A stretch of 64,000 bases of DNA from Enterococcus malodoratus ATCC 43197 (GTDB lineage: Bacteria > Bacillota > Bacilli > Lactobacillales > Enterococcaceae). Of the stretch, positions 35,966 through 44,496 are shown in pieces. The first letter of the stretch is position 1. Each line of letters opens with the position of its first letter. Location: assembly GCF_000407185.1 (NCBI RefSeq), contig NZ_KE136483.1:868001-932000 (forward strand). The letters are read 5' to 3'. The position numbers and the translations under genes were made by a program. Below the pieces are notes generated by a model. The model saw only the letters and a list, made by a program, of their open reading frames with translations. It made no database searches and had not been told where the DNA came from.

Positions 35966-36586
35966 TTAAGCGCTGAAAATGGTCTGTTCATCCGGCAACT
36001 GTCCATCATGAGCAGGCCATTGACACTCTAACAACTGAAAATCAGTAAAAACGGCTCTAAAGGAGGAAGCCTCTGGAGAACAGGCATAGACTCCGAAGCG
36101 AACTTTGCCATCCCCGTTAAGCATGTGGCAGATACGCATTTGTTGAAACTTTTTCCCATCTGTTGAAGATTCGATGCAGTAATCATCCCCGCGTCTGCTT
36201 AGGCGATACCACATGGATTTGATTGAAGCATCGATTTCGGTCGTTGCCCAATCGGAGAAACCGTGATTTGTTACGACGCTGCCTAAGTGCTGATAGGTCT
36301 CATTCTCATACTCAATCGACCCTTTTAACCAATTTTCACTATCTAAGTACATCACGATGCCGCATTGATCAAACCGATGGTGGCTTTCAGCAAATTCAGT
36401 TTTTACGACAAAACTAAAATATTTCTCGACCGTTTCCATCTGAAAAACGGGCGCATTGTCGTTTTGAAAATGATAATAGGTATTTTGCCAAAGATCAGTA
36501 TGTGGTTTGGTGATGACCTCAAGCTTGTTTTCGGATAAATTATAGCTTTCGGGGGAACGAGTCCATTTAAAATTTTGCAGATCCAT
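35966..36586 (-). CDS. DUF1349 family protein (concanavalin A-like fold)
   Basis: 206 residues. FKWTRSPESYNLSENKLEVITKPHTDLWQNTYYHFQNDNAPVF, FDQCGIVMYLDSENWLKGSIEYEN, and GVYACSPEASSFRAVFTDFQL are typical of DUF1349 proteins, a beta-sandwich family found beside sugar metabolism genes; no enzymatic activity is established. No signal peptide. It is divergent from the GntR gene of the following operon, so may belong to the same regulon. GGAGG precedes the ATG. Confidence 0.82.
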   Translation of the reverse strand: MDLQNFKWTRSPESYNLSENKLEVITKPHTDLWQNTYYHFQNDNAPVFQMETVEKYFSFVVKTEFAESHHRFDQCGIVMYLDSENWLKGSIEYENETYQHLGSVVTNHGFSDWATTEIDASIKSMWYRLSRRGDDYCIESSTDGKKFQQMRICHMLNGDGKVRFGVYACSPEASSFRAVFTDFQLLECQWPAHDGQLPDEQTIFSA

Positions 36587-36768
36587 AGTATGCCTCCTGA
36601 GTTTGTCTTAATAAAAGGGTAGCAAAGATAAAGCAAGTTTGCTATAAAAAGCTTAGCATGTGGAACTAGAGAGCAAATATTTATGAGTCGCTACAATCCA
36701 GCTTTGCAAACTTTACGCTAAATGCTATTCTAAGTAATGTAGAACATTCATTGGGAAAGGTGGACCGT

Positions 36769-37470
36769 ATGAAGAAGACTCGTGTGTTGTATTTAGAAAT
36801 CGCTGAGAAAATTAAAGAAGATATATTTTCTGGAAAGTATCCTGTAGGGACGATGCTGCCCTCAGAACCAGAGCTGGAAAGATTATTCGATGTCAGCAAG
36901 ATCACTGTCAGAAAAGCCATTGAGCTGCTGGCAGCGGATGAATATGTGGAGAAGAAAAGCGGGAAGGGCACAACGGTACTCAGTGAGCGCCCGTACAATA
37001 AATTATCAAAGGCGATCAGCTTTACGCAAATTTTAGAAAATTCCAATTTGTCCGTTAAAAAAATGATCCTTGATGTAAAAAAGATTACGTTGGACGAGAG
37101 TCAGAAAGCCTATGAGTACTTTGGTTCGGAAGCTATTTGGTTCCAACGGATGTACTTGTTGGACGATAAACCGTATATCTGTTTCGATCATTATTTGCCT
37201 GTAGGTTTAAAAAGAGTCACCAAAGAAGATTTGGAACAAGAATCGCTCTATCGGATTTTGTATCAAAATGGCTTAGAGATCGAACGCTTTATGGATGATT
37301 TTGTCGCGATCGCATTAAATCAAGAACAGCAAAAGCTTCTTCAAACGGAAGAAACGATCGCGTTAAAGAGAATTCGAAAATCCTATGATTATGATCAGAA
37401 GGTAGTCGAGTATTCGGAAGCCATTTATAATACTTCGAATCATGCGTATCAAATTGAATATGAAACATAA
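36769..37470 (+). CDS. GntR/HutC-family regulator (UTRA domain)
   Basis: 233 residues from ATG 36769 (AAAGGTGG at 36757-36764); a TTG 18 bases upstream is rejected. Winged helix LYLEIAEKIKEDIFSGKYPVGTMLPSEPELERLFDVSKITVRKAIELLAADEYVEKK (residues ~6-62), then a UTRA effector domain (~80-230; EAIWFQRMYLLDDKPYICFDHYLP, IALKRIRKSYDYDQKVVEYSEAIYN). It probably senses a phosphorylated sugar intermediate and controls the downstream PTS operon; the palindrome TTATAACGTTATAA (37676-37689) is a candidate operator. Confidence 0.88.
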   Translation: MKKTRVLYLEIAEKIKEDIFSGKYPVGTMLPSEPELERLFDVSKITVRKAIELLAADEYVEKKSGKGTTVLSERPYNKLSKAISFTQILENSNLSVKKMILDVKKITLDESQKAYEYFGSEAIWFQRMYLLDDKPYICFDHYLPVGLKRVTKEDLEQESLYRILYQNGLEIERFMDDFVAIALNQEQQKLLQTEETIALKRIRKSYDYDQKVVEYSEAIYNTSNHAYQIEYET

Positions 37471-37476
37471 GATTGA

Positions 37477-37506
37477 AACTGTGATGGTTAGCTGTCACAG
37501 TTTTTT
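37477..37506 (+). terminator. Terminator after the GntR gene
   Basis: AACTGTGA pairs with TCACAGTT, with T-run TTTTTT overlapping the 3' arm end. Confidence 0.75.
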
Positions 37507-37625
37507 ATTATATCTAATCATTAATGAAGGTTTGCAGAAAAATAAAGTTCTTCTGAGGGTTAATTATGACTCGCTATTAAAGAAAACAATCAATTTTTGT
37601 CAAAAGAAAGTAAAAAATAATCTTG

Positions 37626-37689
37626 AAAAAGCGTTTACAGATAAAAAGCGGTATGGTACTATTCACTTGTAAACATTATAACGTTATAA
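37626..37689 (+). promoter_or_regulatory. Promoter, cre-like site and palindromic operator of the amino-sugar-acid operon
   Basis: -35 TTTACA (37634-37639), 17-base spacer, -10 TACTAT (37657-37662). AAAAAGCGTTTACA (37626-37639) matches 12 of 14 cre positions and overlaps the -35. TTATAACGTTATAA (37676-37689), a perfect 14-base palindrome just downstream of the expected transcription start, fits a GntR-family operator. Ribosome site GGAGG at 37693-37697. Confidence 0.72.
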
Positions 37690-37703
37690 ACGGAGGTTAA
37701 AAA

Positions 37704-39053
37704 ATGGACAGACTTGTAAGTTCGATAGAACAAAAATTGATGCCTTTCGCGAATAAGATTGGTACACAGCGACACATGATGGCAATCAGAAAGGGAATTG
37801 TTGCAACGATGCCGTTGACAATTGTTGGCTCTTTTTTCACTATTTTTCTAAATTTCCCGATTCCTTCTGTTGCTGCAATGATTGAACCGTATTTAGCAAT
37901 TTTAGATATCCCATTTCGTTATACAGTCGGAATCCTAGCTTTGTATGCTACTTTTGGAATTGCCTCACAGTTGGCTAATAGTTATAAGGTCGATTCTTTG
38001 ACTGCCGGTATTTTGTCCGTTATGGCCTTTCTAGTGACTGCGGCACCGCCGCTTCGTGTATTCGACAATGTTGACGGAGTGATTGATGCTGGACGTTACA
38101 TCAATATTGCTAACCTTGGCGCGGCATCCTTATTTGGGGCAATCGTCACCGCGCTTATTTCAGTAGAAATCTATCGGATATTTATTGAAAAGAACATTAC
38201 GATCAAAATGCCTGAAGGCGTTCCGCCAGAAGTAACCAATTCATTTATGGCGTTGATACCTGGCGGCGCTATCCTGATTTTCTTCTGGGTGATCCGTCAT
38301 ATGATCGGATTCGATATCAATGGCTTCTTGAGTAATTTGCTAATGCCTTTCAAAGATGTTCTTGCCGGCAATAGTTTGTTTGGCGGATTGTTGACGGTCT
38401 TCTTGATCTGTTTCTTCTGGGTATTAGGAATTCATGGACCAGCCATCATGGGACCAGTTATTCGTCCTTTCTGGGAATTATCGATCGCTGAAAATATGGA
38501 AGCTTTTGCGGATGGTGCCAGTGCCACTGCGATGCCAAATATTTTCACGGAACAATTCTTACAATGGTTCATCTGGATCGGCGGAGCAGGAACGACGTTG
38601 GCGTTAGTGGTATTCTTCATGTTCTCTAAATCGAAATACTTGAAGAGTTTAGGACGTCTGTCATTCTTACCAGGATTATTCAATATTAATGAACCGATGA
38701 TTTTCGGTGCACCGATCGTAATGAATCCGTTGTTAGGGATTCCATTCATTTTGGCACCACTAGTAACTACCACTTTATCTTACTTCTTAACCGTTTCCGG
38801 CTTGATTCCAATGATGGTGGCGCGTTACGGCTTTACGATTCCAGCGCCGATCGCGGCTTGGATGAGTACTGACTGGAGTATTGGAGCGGCGATCTTGGTT
38901 ATTGTCAATTTCTTAATCTCGATGGGAATCTACTACCCGTTCTTCAAGGTTTTTGAAAAACAACAATTAGCGCGTGAAGCTGCTGAGATAGAAGCAGAAG
39001 AAGCAGCGAAAAAAGCAAAAGGCGAAAGCCTGCAAGGTGCTACGTCTAACTAA
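37704..39053 (+). CDS. PTS EIIC component, lactose/cellobiose family
   Basis: 449 residues, EIIC only. MDRLVSSIEQKLMPFANKIGTQRHMMAIRKGIVATMPLTIVGSFF, then ~10 hydrophobic segments, with FWVLGIHGPAIMGPVIRPF (substrate region) and FNINEPMIFGAPIVMNPLLGIPF, the EIIC-Lac/Cel signatures. A charged alanine/glutamate-rich tail ends it and no EIIB or EIIA domain is fused. No EIIA/B gene is in the operon, so these must be supplied from elsewhere. First gene of a seven-gene operon. Confidence 0.9.
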   Translation: MDRLVSSIEQKLMPFANKIGTQRHMMAIRKGIVATMPLTIVGSFFTIFLNFPIPSVAAMIEPYLAILDIPFRYTVGILALYATFGIASQLANSYKVDSLTAGILSVMAFLVTAAPPLRVFDNVDGVIDAGRYINIANLGAASLFGAIVTALISVEIYRIFIEKNITIKMPEGVPPEVTNSFMALIPGGAILIFFWVIRHMIGFDINGFLSNLLMPFKDVLAGNSLFGGLLTVFLICFFWVLGIHGPAIMGPVIRPFWELSIAENMEAFADGASATAMPNIFTEQFLQWFIWIGGAGTTLALVVFFMFSKSKYLKSLGRLSFLPGLFNINEPMIFGAPIVMNPLLGIPFILAPLVTTTLSYFLTVSGLIPMMVARYGFTIPAPIAAWMSTDWSIGAAILVIVNFLISMGIYYPFFKVFEKQQLAREAAEIEAEEAAKKAKGESLQGATSN

Positions 39054-39085
39054 GAAGGATTCATTTTCTATAGCAGAAAGGATAG

Positions 39086-39111
39086 AGAGGGTAGTCAAGC
39101 GACTATCCTCT
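39086..39111 (+). repeat. mRNA hairpin between operon genes
   Basis: AGAGGGTAGTC (39086-39096) pairs with GACTATCCTCT (39101-39111) around AAGC; no T-run follows. Likely an mRNA stability or processing element that sets the level of the EIIC message apart from downstream genes. Confidence 0.55.
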
Positions 39112-39122
39112 TCGGTGATACT

Positions 39123-39386
39123 ATGAACTTAATTTATTTAGTTGCACTATTTTTAGCCAGTCATATTTATTTAGAAAAGGGAAGACTTCCGGCAAAAATG
39201 CAGGAAGTAAAACTGAGATATATCTTATTTGGTTCTCTAGGGGCAATTACATTAGCGATGGTGCTTGGCGTTTTGCTAAACATCGCGTCATTCTTAGTAA
39301 TGACTGTGACAATTTGTTCGGCTTCGCTGATTGCTTATAAGTACCGCTCAAAATTTGATGAAATGGAACGAGGGAAAAGTGTATGA
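39123..39386 (+). CDS. Small membrane protein of unknown function
   Basis: 87 residues with three hydrophobic stretches (LIYLVALFLASHIYL; YILFGSLGAITLAMVLGVLL; IASFLVMTVTICSASLIAY) and a charged C-terminus. No ribosome site is strong before the ATG, but it overlaps the next gene by four bases (ATGA), supporting it as a real operon member. Its place after a PTS EIIC suggests an accessory to transport; I recognise no family. Confidence 0.72.
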   Translation: MNLIYLVALFLASHIYLEKGRLPAKMQEVKLRYILFGSLGAITLAMVLGVLLNIASFLVMTVTICSASLIAYKYRSKFDEMERGKSV

Positions 39387-40471
39387 AACGTGTATTAGGA
39401 ATTTCAGTTTATCCGGATCATAGTGATATCGATCAGGACAAAGCATATATTAAATTGGCTCATAAATATGGGTTCGGTCGGATTTTTATGAGTATGCTAG
39501 AGGTTACTGAAGGCAAAGAGACGGTCAAAAAGAAATTTAAAGAACTGATTTTCTTTGCGAAGGAGCTAGGCTACGAAACGATCTTAGATGTAGCACCAAA
39601 TATTTTCGAAGAGCTAGGGATTTCCTATGATGATATGAGTTTCTTTCATGAATTAGGCGCAGATGGGATTCGGTTGGATTTGGGCTTTGATGGAAGCAAG
39701 GAAGCGATGCTGACTTACAACCCATATGGTGTGGCGATCGAATTGAACATGAGTAATGATGTGGCGTATTTGGACAATATCTTGACTTATGAAGCCAACA
39801 CGCCATTTCTATATGGCTGCCACAATTTTTATCCGCAAGAGGGAACGGCTTTACCTTACGATTTCTTCGTAAAATGCAGCGAACGTTTCAAGGCTCACGG
39901 GATCAGAACCGCTGCTTTCGTTACTTCTCAAGTGGGAGATATCGGTCCGTGGGATATCAATGATGGTTTGCCAACGTTAGAAATGCATCGTCATTTGCCA
40001 GTGGAAGTGGCGACCAAGCATTTATTTGCGACTAAATTAATCGATGATGTGATCATCGGAAATGCCTATGCATCAGAAGAAGAATTGCAGGCAATGGGCG
40101 CAGTCGATCGTTATCAAACGGAGTTTTCTGTTGAATTTGTCGCAGATGTGAATGAAGTAGAAAAACAAATCGTCCTGAATGAACAGCACTATCGCAGAGG
40201 AGACATCACGGATCAGATGGTTCGCTCAACCTTTGTTCGTAAAAAATATGGACAAGAAGCCAACGCGCCTCATGACAATGAAATCGAATTCCAACCGGGA
40301 GATATCGTGATCGGAAATGACGCGTTTGGTAAATATAAAAATGAGCTGCAAGTAGTCTTGAAGGCTCATAAGGATAATCGGAAGAATAAAGTGGGGCAGA
40401 TCATTGCGAATGAACAGCTGCTCTTACCATTTATTCACCCTTGGTCAAAATTCAAATTTACAGAAAAGTAG
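39383..40471 (+). CDS. MupG/DUF871 family TIM-barrel protein (6-phospho-glycosidase type)
   Basis: 362 residues. N-terminal TIM barrel (MKRVLGISVYPDHSDIDQDKAYIKLAHKYGFGRIFMSMLE; LGADGIRLDLGFDG; LYGCHNFYPQEGTALPYDFF) and a C-terminal cyclophilin-like domain (~240-362; EFQPGDIVIGNDAFGKYKNELQVVL). Characterised MupG cleaves MurNAc-6-phosphate-GlcNAc after PTS import. No murQ etherase is seen nearby, and the neighbours instead handle 2-amino sugar acids, so the substrate is likely a related phosphorylated glycoside. Start overlaps the preceding gene. Confidence 0.87.
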   Translation: MKRVLGISVYPDHSDIDQDKAYIKLAHKYGFGRIFMSMLEVTEGKETVKKKFKELIFFAKELGYETILDVAPNIFEELGISYDDMSFFHELGADGIRLDLGFDGSKEAMLTYNPYGVAIELNMSNDVAYLDNILTYEANTPFLYGCHNFYPQEGTALPYDFFVKCSERFKAHGIRTAAFVTSQVGDIGPWDINDGLPTLEMHRHLPVEVATKHLFATKLIDDVIIGNAYASEEELQAMGAVDRYQTEFSVEFVADVNEVEKQIVLNEQHYRRGDITDQMVRSTFVRKKYGQEANAPHDNEIEFQPGDIVIGNDAFGKYKNELQVVLKAHKDNRKNKVGQIIANEQLLLPFIHPWSKFKFTEK

Positions 40472-40479
40472 GAACGAAA

Positions 40480-41586
40480 ATGTTGGATTTAGTTGTAAGA
40501 AACGGCAAAACGATTGATGGACAGAAATTCGAATTAGGAATTTCTGATGGCAAAATCACCGATATAGCAGATAAAATTGTTGAAGAGAGTCAGAATGAGC
40601 TTGTGTTAACGGAAGAGCAATACCTTTCGCCAGGCTGGATCGATGATCATGTACATTGCTATGAAAAAATGACGCTGTATTATGATTATCCCGATGAGGT
40701 TGGTGTGAAAAGAGGCGTGACGACGGTAATCGATGCCGGAACGACCGGTGCGGAAAACATCGGAGACTTCTGTGCGTTGGCTGAAAAATCAAAAACCAAT
40801 GTCTACGCTTTATTGAACATTTCAAAATGGGGCATTGTTGAGCAGGATGAATTGGCAGATCTGACGAAAGTTCAACGTGATGCGGTACGACGGGCGATCG
40901 AGGAATTTCCTGAATTTATCGTTGGCTTGAAAGCTCGAATGAGCAAGACGGTGATCGGTTCAAGCGGAATCGAACCGCTAAGATTAGCGAAAAAATTTCA
41001 ACGAGAATATGGCAATCTGCCGTTAATGGTTCATGTCGGTTCCGCACCGCCTGAGCTGTCGGATATTCTAGCTTTAATGGATAAAGGCGATGTGCTGACC
41101 CATTGCTTTAATGGAAAAGAAAATGGGATTCTCGATCGCTCCAGCAATCAAATCAAAGGTTTTGTGTGGGAAGCTTACAACAAAGGCGTTATCTTTGATA
41201 TCGGACATGGGACTGACAGCTTCAATTTTGGTGTTGCGAAGCAAGCCTTGAGTGAGGGGATGAAGAGTTCTTCGATCAGCTCGGACATTTATGTTCGCAA
41301 TCGTCAAAATGGTCCGGTCTATGATCTAGCCACAACAATGGAAAAGCTGTTCTTAGTAGGGTATTCTTGGGAAGAGATCATTAAGCAGGTTACGGAAAGC
41401 CCAGCCGAAAATTTCCATTTAAAGAACAAAGGAAAACTAGCGGCGGGGTACGATGCGGATATCACGATATTCACTATTCAGGAATCTGAAAAAGAATTAA
41501 TCGATTCAAATGAGAATACTCGCACGGCGAAAGAGGAAATCGTGCCTGTGAAAACGATCATTGGAGGTCAAATCTATGACAATTAA
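40480..41586 (+). CDS. Amidohydrolase/deacetylase-family metal-dependent hydrolase
   Basis: 368 residues from ATG 40480 (GTAGGAACG ribosome site); an upstream in-frame start overlapping the previous gene is rejected. Metal-binding amidohydrolase: HxH in GWIDDHVHC, carboxylated-Lys candidate in VGLKARMSKT, His in PLMVHVGSAP and LTHCFNG, Asp in SISSDIYV. Family members in dga-type operons are thought to deacetylate N-acetylated amino-sugar acids or related amides. Its end overlaps the ammonia-lyase start by 11 bases. Confidence 0.86.
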   Translation: MLDLVVRNGKTIDGQKFELGISDGKITDIADKIVEESQNELVLTEEQYLSPGWIDDHVHCYEKMTLYYDYPDEVGVKRGVTTVIDAGTTGAENIGDFCALAEKSKTNVYALLNISKWGIVEQDELADLTKVQRDAVRRAIEEFPEFIVGLKARMSKTVIGSSGIEPLRLAKKFQREYGNLPLMVHVGSAPPELSDILALMDKGDVLTHCFNGKENGILDRSSNQIKGFVWEAYNKGVIFDIGHGTDSFNFGVAKQALSEGMKSSSISSDIYVRNRQNGPVYDLATTMEKLFLVGYSWEEIIKQVTESPAENFHLKNKGKLAAGYDADITIFTIQESEKELIDSNENTRTAKEEIVPVKTIIGGQIYDN

Positions 41587-42670
41587 TTTGGATAAATTAG
41601 GCTTAAAAGAAGTGATTAACGCTTCCGGCCGCATGACGATTCTTGGAGTATCGAAGGTCTCTGAAGCGGTGATGGAAGCCCAACGTTTTGGCGGCGAGCA
41701 CTTTTTTGAAATGGCGGACTTTAGTGAAAAGACCGGGGCTTATATCGCGAAACTTTTAGAAGTCGAGGATACACAGATTGTTTCTTCCGCTTCAGCCGGA
41801 ATTGCTCAAAGTGTTGCGGCGATGATTGGACAAGGCGACGTCTATCATGCGTACCATCCATATACTGATCGCATCAAGAAGCGAGAGATCATTTTACCCA
41901 AAGGGCACAACGTTGATTATGGGACACCAGTAGAAGTAATGGTCGAACAAGGCGGCGGGCAAGTAGTAGAAGCCGGATATGCCAATATGTGTTCAGCGGA
42001 TCATTTGGAAATGATGATTACTGAAAATACGGCGGCGATTTTATACATTAAGAGTCATCATACAGTTCAAAAAAGTATGCTGTCAGTTGCAGAAGCGGCA
42101 GCTGTTGCGAAAAGAAATCAGCTGCCATTGATCGTTGATGCCGCAGCGGAAGAAGATTTATTCTTCTATAGTAAAGCCTGGGCTGATTTAGTAATCTATT
42201 CTGGCGCGAAGGCGATTGAAGGGCCAAGTGCTGGTTTGGTGATCGGCAAGAAAGACAAAATCGAATGGGTTCGCCTGCAGGGCAAAGGGATCGGCAGAGC
42301 TATGAAAATCGGGAAAGATAATATCCTAGGTTTTACCCAAGCGATTGAAGACTATTTGAAGAATGGCAGCGAGTCTGGGGATTCGATGCAGGTGAGACTA
42401 GAACCGTTTATCGAAGCGGTCAATCAAATCAAAGACCTAACCGCTAAGAGTGTTCAGGATGGTGCTGGTCGGGATATTTATCGGGCCAGTGTTCACGTTT
42501 CGGGCAATCATACAGCGCAGGAAGTTATTGCCAAGCTGAAGGAAGAATCACCAGCTGTTTATACAAGAGAATATCAAGCCAATAACGGAATTATCGAATT
42601 TGATATCCGTTCTGTGAATGCGCAGGAGATGGCAATGATCGTAACGCGTTTACGCGCTATTATGGAATAA
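41576..42670 (+). CDS. dgaE: DgaE-like D-glucosaminate-6-phosphate ammonia-lyase (PLP, SelA-like)
   Basis: 364 residues from ATG 41576 (TTGGAGG at 41561-41567). SelA/DgaE fold: LGLKEVINASGRMTILGVSKVSEAVMEAQRFGGEHFFEM, ASAGIAQSVAAMIGQGD, PLIVDAAAEED (PLP Asp), and the Schiff-base lysine in LVIYSGAKAIEGPSAGLVIG. The reaction removes ammonia from D-glucosaminate-6-phosphate to give 2-keto-3-deoxygluconate-6-phosphate. It is followed by a DgaF-type aldolase, supporting the assignment. Confidence 0.87.
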   Translation: MTINLDKLGLKEVINASGRMTILGVSKVSEAVMEAQRFGGEHFFEMADFSEKTGAYIAKLLEVEDTQIVSSASAGIAQSVAAMIGQGDVYHAYHPYTDRIKKREIILPKGHNVDYGTPVEVMVEQGGGQVVEAGYANMCSADHLEMMITENTAAILYIKSHHTVQKSMLSVAEAAAVAKRNQLPLIVDAAAEEDLFFYSKAWADLVIYSGAKAIEGPSAGLVIGKKDKIEWVRLQGKGIGRAMKIGKDNILGFTQAIEDYLKNGSESGDSMQVRLEPFIEAVNQIKDLTAKSVQDGAGRDIYRASVHVSGNHTAQEVIAKLKEESPAVYTREYQANNGIIEFDIRSVNAQEMAMIVTRLRAIME

Positions 42671-42685
42671 GAAGGGGACAAAGCA

Positions 42686-43426
42686 ATGTCATTACAACCA
42701 AATTACTTAGAAGATCGAATTTGTTTAAATGTATTAGCAAACTCAGTGGAAAATGCCAAAGACTGTTATCAAGCCGCAGAAGGCCACGTAGTCTTAGGCG
42801 TTCTATCGAAAAATTATGACAGCGATGAAGTAGCGATCGCCGATATGAAAAAATATCAAGAAGCCACCGATAATGCTTTATCTGTCGGCTTAGGCGCAGG
42901 CGACCCAAATCAAAGCCAAATGGTCTCGCGTATCTCAGGTAAGTTACAGCCACAGCATGTAAATCAAGTATTTACTGGCGTAGGAACTTCCAGAGCTTTG
43001 CTAGGGCAGTCGGAAACAGTCATCAATGGACTCGTTTCACCTACCGGAAAAGTCGGCTACGTTAATATCGCGACTGGCCCATTAAGCTCGCAAGGAGCGG
43101 AAGGGATCGTTCCAATCGAAACAGCGATCAAGCTATTGCAAGATATGGGCGGCAGTTCGATCAAATACTTCCCAATGAAAGGTTTGGCCCATAAAGAAGA
43201 ATTTAAAGCTGTGGCTGAAGCTTGCGCGAAGTATGATTTCTATCTGGAACCGACCGGCGGAATCGACTTAGAGAACTTTGAAGAAATCCTTCAAATCGCG
43301 GTGGATGCCGGCGTTAAAAAAATCATTCCCCATGTTTACAGCTCGATTATTGATGCAGAAACAGGCGATACTCGACCAGAGGATGTTAAAACACTGCTTG
43401 AGATGGCTAAAAATACATTGAATTAA
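42686..43426 (+). CDS. dgaF: DgaF-like 2-dehydro-3-deoxy-phosphogluconate aldolase
   Basis: 246 residues. LEDRICLNVLANSVENAKDCYQAAEGHVVLGVLSKNY, SVGLGAGDPNQ, TGVGTSRALLG, Schiff-base Lys in GGSSIKYFPMKGL, and FYLEPTGGIDLENFEEILQIAVDAGVKKIIPHVYSS. DgaF cleaves KDGP to pyruvate and glyceraldehyde-3-phosphate. Starts 16 bases after dgaE with GAAGGGG; the next kinase starts 16 bases later. Confidence 0.9.
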   Translation: MSLQPNYLEDRICLNVLANSVENAKDCYQAAEGHVVLGVLSKNYDSDEVAIADMKKYQEATDNALSVGLGAGDPNQSQMVSRISGKLQPQHVNQVFTGVGTSRALLGQSETVINGLVSPTGKVGYVNIATGPLSSQGAEGIVPIETAIKLLQDMGGSSIKYFPMKGLAHKEEFKAVAEACAKYDFYLEPTGGIDLENFEEILQIAVDAGVKKIIPHVYSSIIDAETGDTRPEDVKTLLEMAKNTLN

Positions 43427-43441
43427 AAAGGAGATCAATCT

Positions 43442-44437
43442 ATGAGATTTGCGGCTTTTGGTGAAGTGATGCTGCGGCTGTCCCCGCCAGAATATCTGTT
43501 GTTGGATCAAACAAATGAATTGCGGATGGATTACACCGGCACGGGCGTCAACATTATGGCGAATCTAGCCCAGTTTGGTTATGAGACCTCACTGGCGACA
43601 GTGCTGCCAGATAATCGTTTAGGCCAAGTTGCCAAATCAGCAATCGCTAAATATGGGATCAGGACGGATCTACTAACTTTTGCTCACCAGCATATCGGCA
43701 GTTATTTTGCGGAGAATGGTTACGGTCAGCGTCCAACACAAGTGACTTATCAGAATCGCCATCACAGTTCATTTGGGGTGAGCGATCAGACTGCCTATGA
43801 TTTTGAGCAGGTCGCGGCTTCGAATGATCTGATCCATATTTGCGGAATTTCCTTAAGCCTAACGGATGAGACGCGCAGCGCCGCTCACGCATTAGCAAAA
43901 AAAGCGGCTGAAGCAGGCAAAAAGGTTTGTTTTGATTTTAACTTTCGTCCTAGTTTGAATACCGAACCGAATAAGGCTGCTTTCATGAAAAAGCAGTATG
44001 AGCAGATTTTACCTTACTGTGATATCGTTTTTGGCAGTGTTCGAGATTTGACGGATTTGTTGCAAATGCCATTATCCGGTACGGAGGATGAATTGATTTC
44101 GGTATTTATGGAAATGTATCAAATTGATTGGTTCGCCGGAACGAAAAGAACCTCCGCGAACAATCAGAAACAGCTGCAAGGGTTTCTTTATACTCGTGAT
44201 GAGCAGGCTGTTAGTACAAGTCGCGAGTTAACCATTTTAGATCGAATCGGTGCCGGTGATGCCTATGCTGCTGGGATTTTAGCAGGCTATGCAGAAAGCT
44301 GGTCATTAACTGAGACAGTCGAGTTTGCAACGATGAATGCAGTATTGGCTCATACGATTCATGGAGATGTACCATTGACTACGAAGGAACAGGTCCTTGC
44401 CGTGTTGGAAAATCCTGGTATTGATTTGATTCGTTAA
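43442..44437 (+). CDS. PfkB-family sugar kinase, 2-keto-3-deoxygluconate kinase-like
   Basis: 331 residues. MRFAAFGEVMLRLSPPEYLLLDQTNELRMDYTGTGVNIMANLAQFG, then VCFDFNFRPSLN, and the catalytic box LDRIGAGDAYAAGILAG (Asp ~266), all typical of KDG kinases. Its presence beside a DgaE/DgaF pair suggests that part of the substrate reaches ketodeoxygluconate without a 6-phosphate. AAGGAG ribosome site at 43428-43433. Last gene of the operon. Confidence 0.87.
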   Translation: MRFAAFGEVMLRLSPPEYLLLDQTNELRMDYTGTGVNIMANLAQFGYETSLATVLPDNRLGQVAKSAIAKYGIRTDLLTFAHQHIGSYFAENGYGQRPTQVTYQNRHHSSFGVSDQTAYDFEQVAASNDLIHICGISLSLTDETRSAAHALAKKAAEAGKKVCFDFNFRPSLNTEPNKAAFMKKQYEQILPYCDIVFGSVRDLTDLLQMPLSGTEDELISVFMEMYQIDWFAGTKRTSANNQKQLQGFLYTRDEQAVSTSRELTILDRIGAGDAYAAGILAGYAESWSLTETVEFATMNAVLAHTIHGDVPLTTKEQVLAVLENPGIDLIR

Positions 44438-44446
44438 AAGAACTAA

Positions 44447-44496
44447 ACTCGATAAATAGTACAAGAGATTCTTGTCCTGTTTATCGGGTCTATTTT
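44447..44496. terminator. Bidirectional terminator between kinase and M23-like genes
   Basis: ACTCGATAAA pairs with TTTATCGGGT around an inner ACAAGA/TCTTGT stem, then CTATTTTTA. Serves the convergent genes. Confidence 0.72.

Noticed and set aside
36223-36417. Small plus-strand open frame within the DUF1349 gene
   Set aside because: Antisense shadow without ribosome site.
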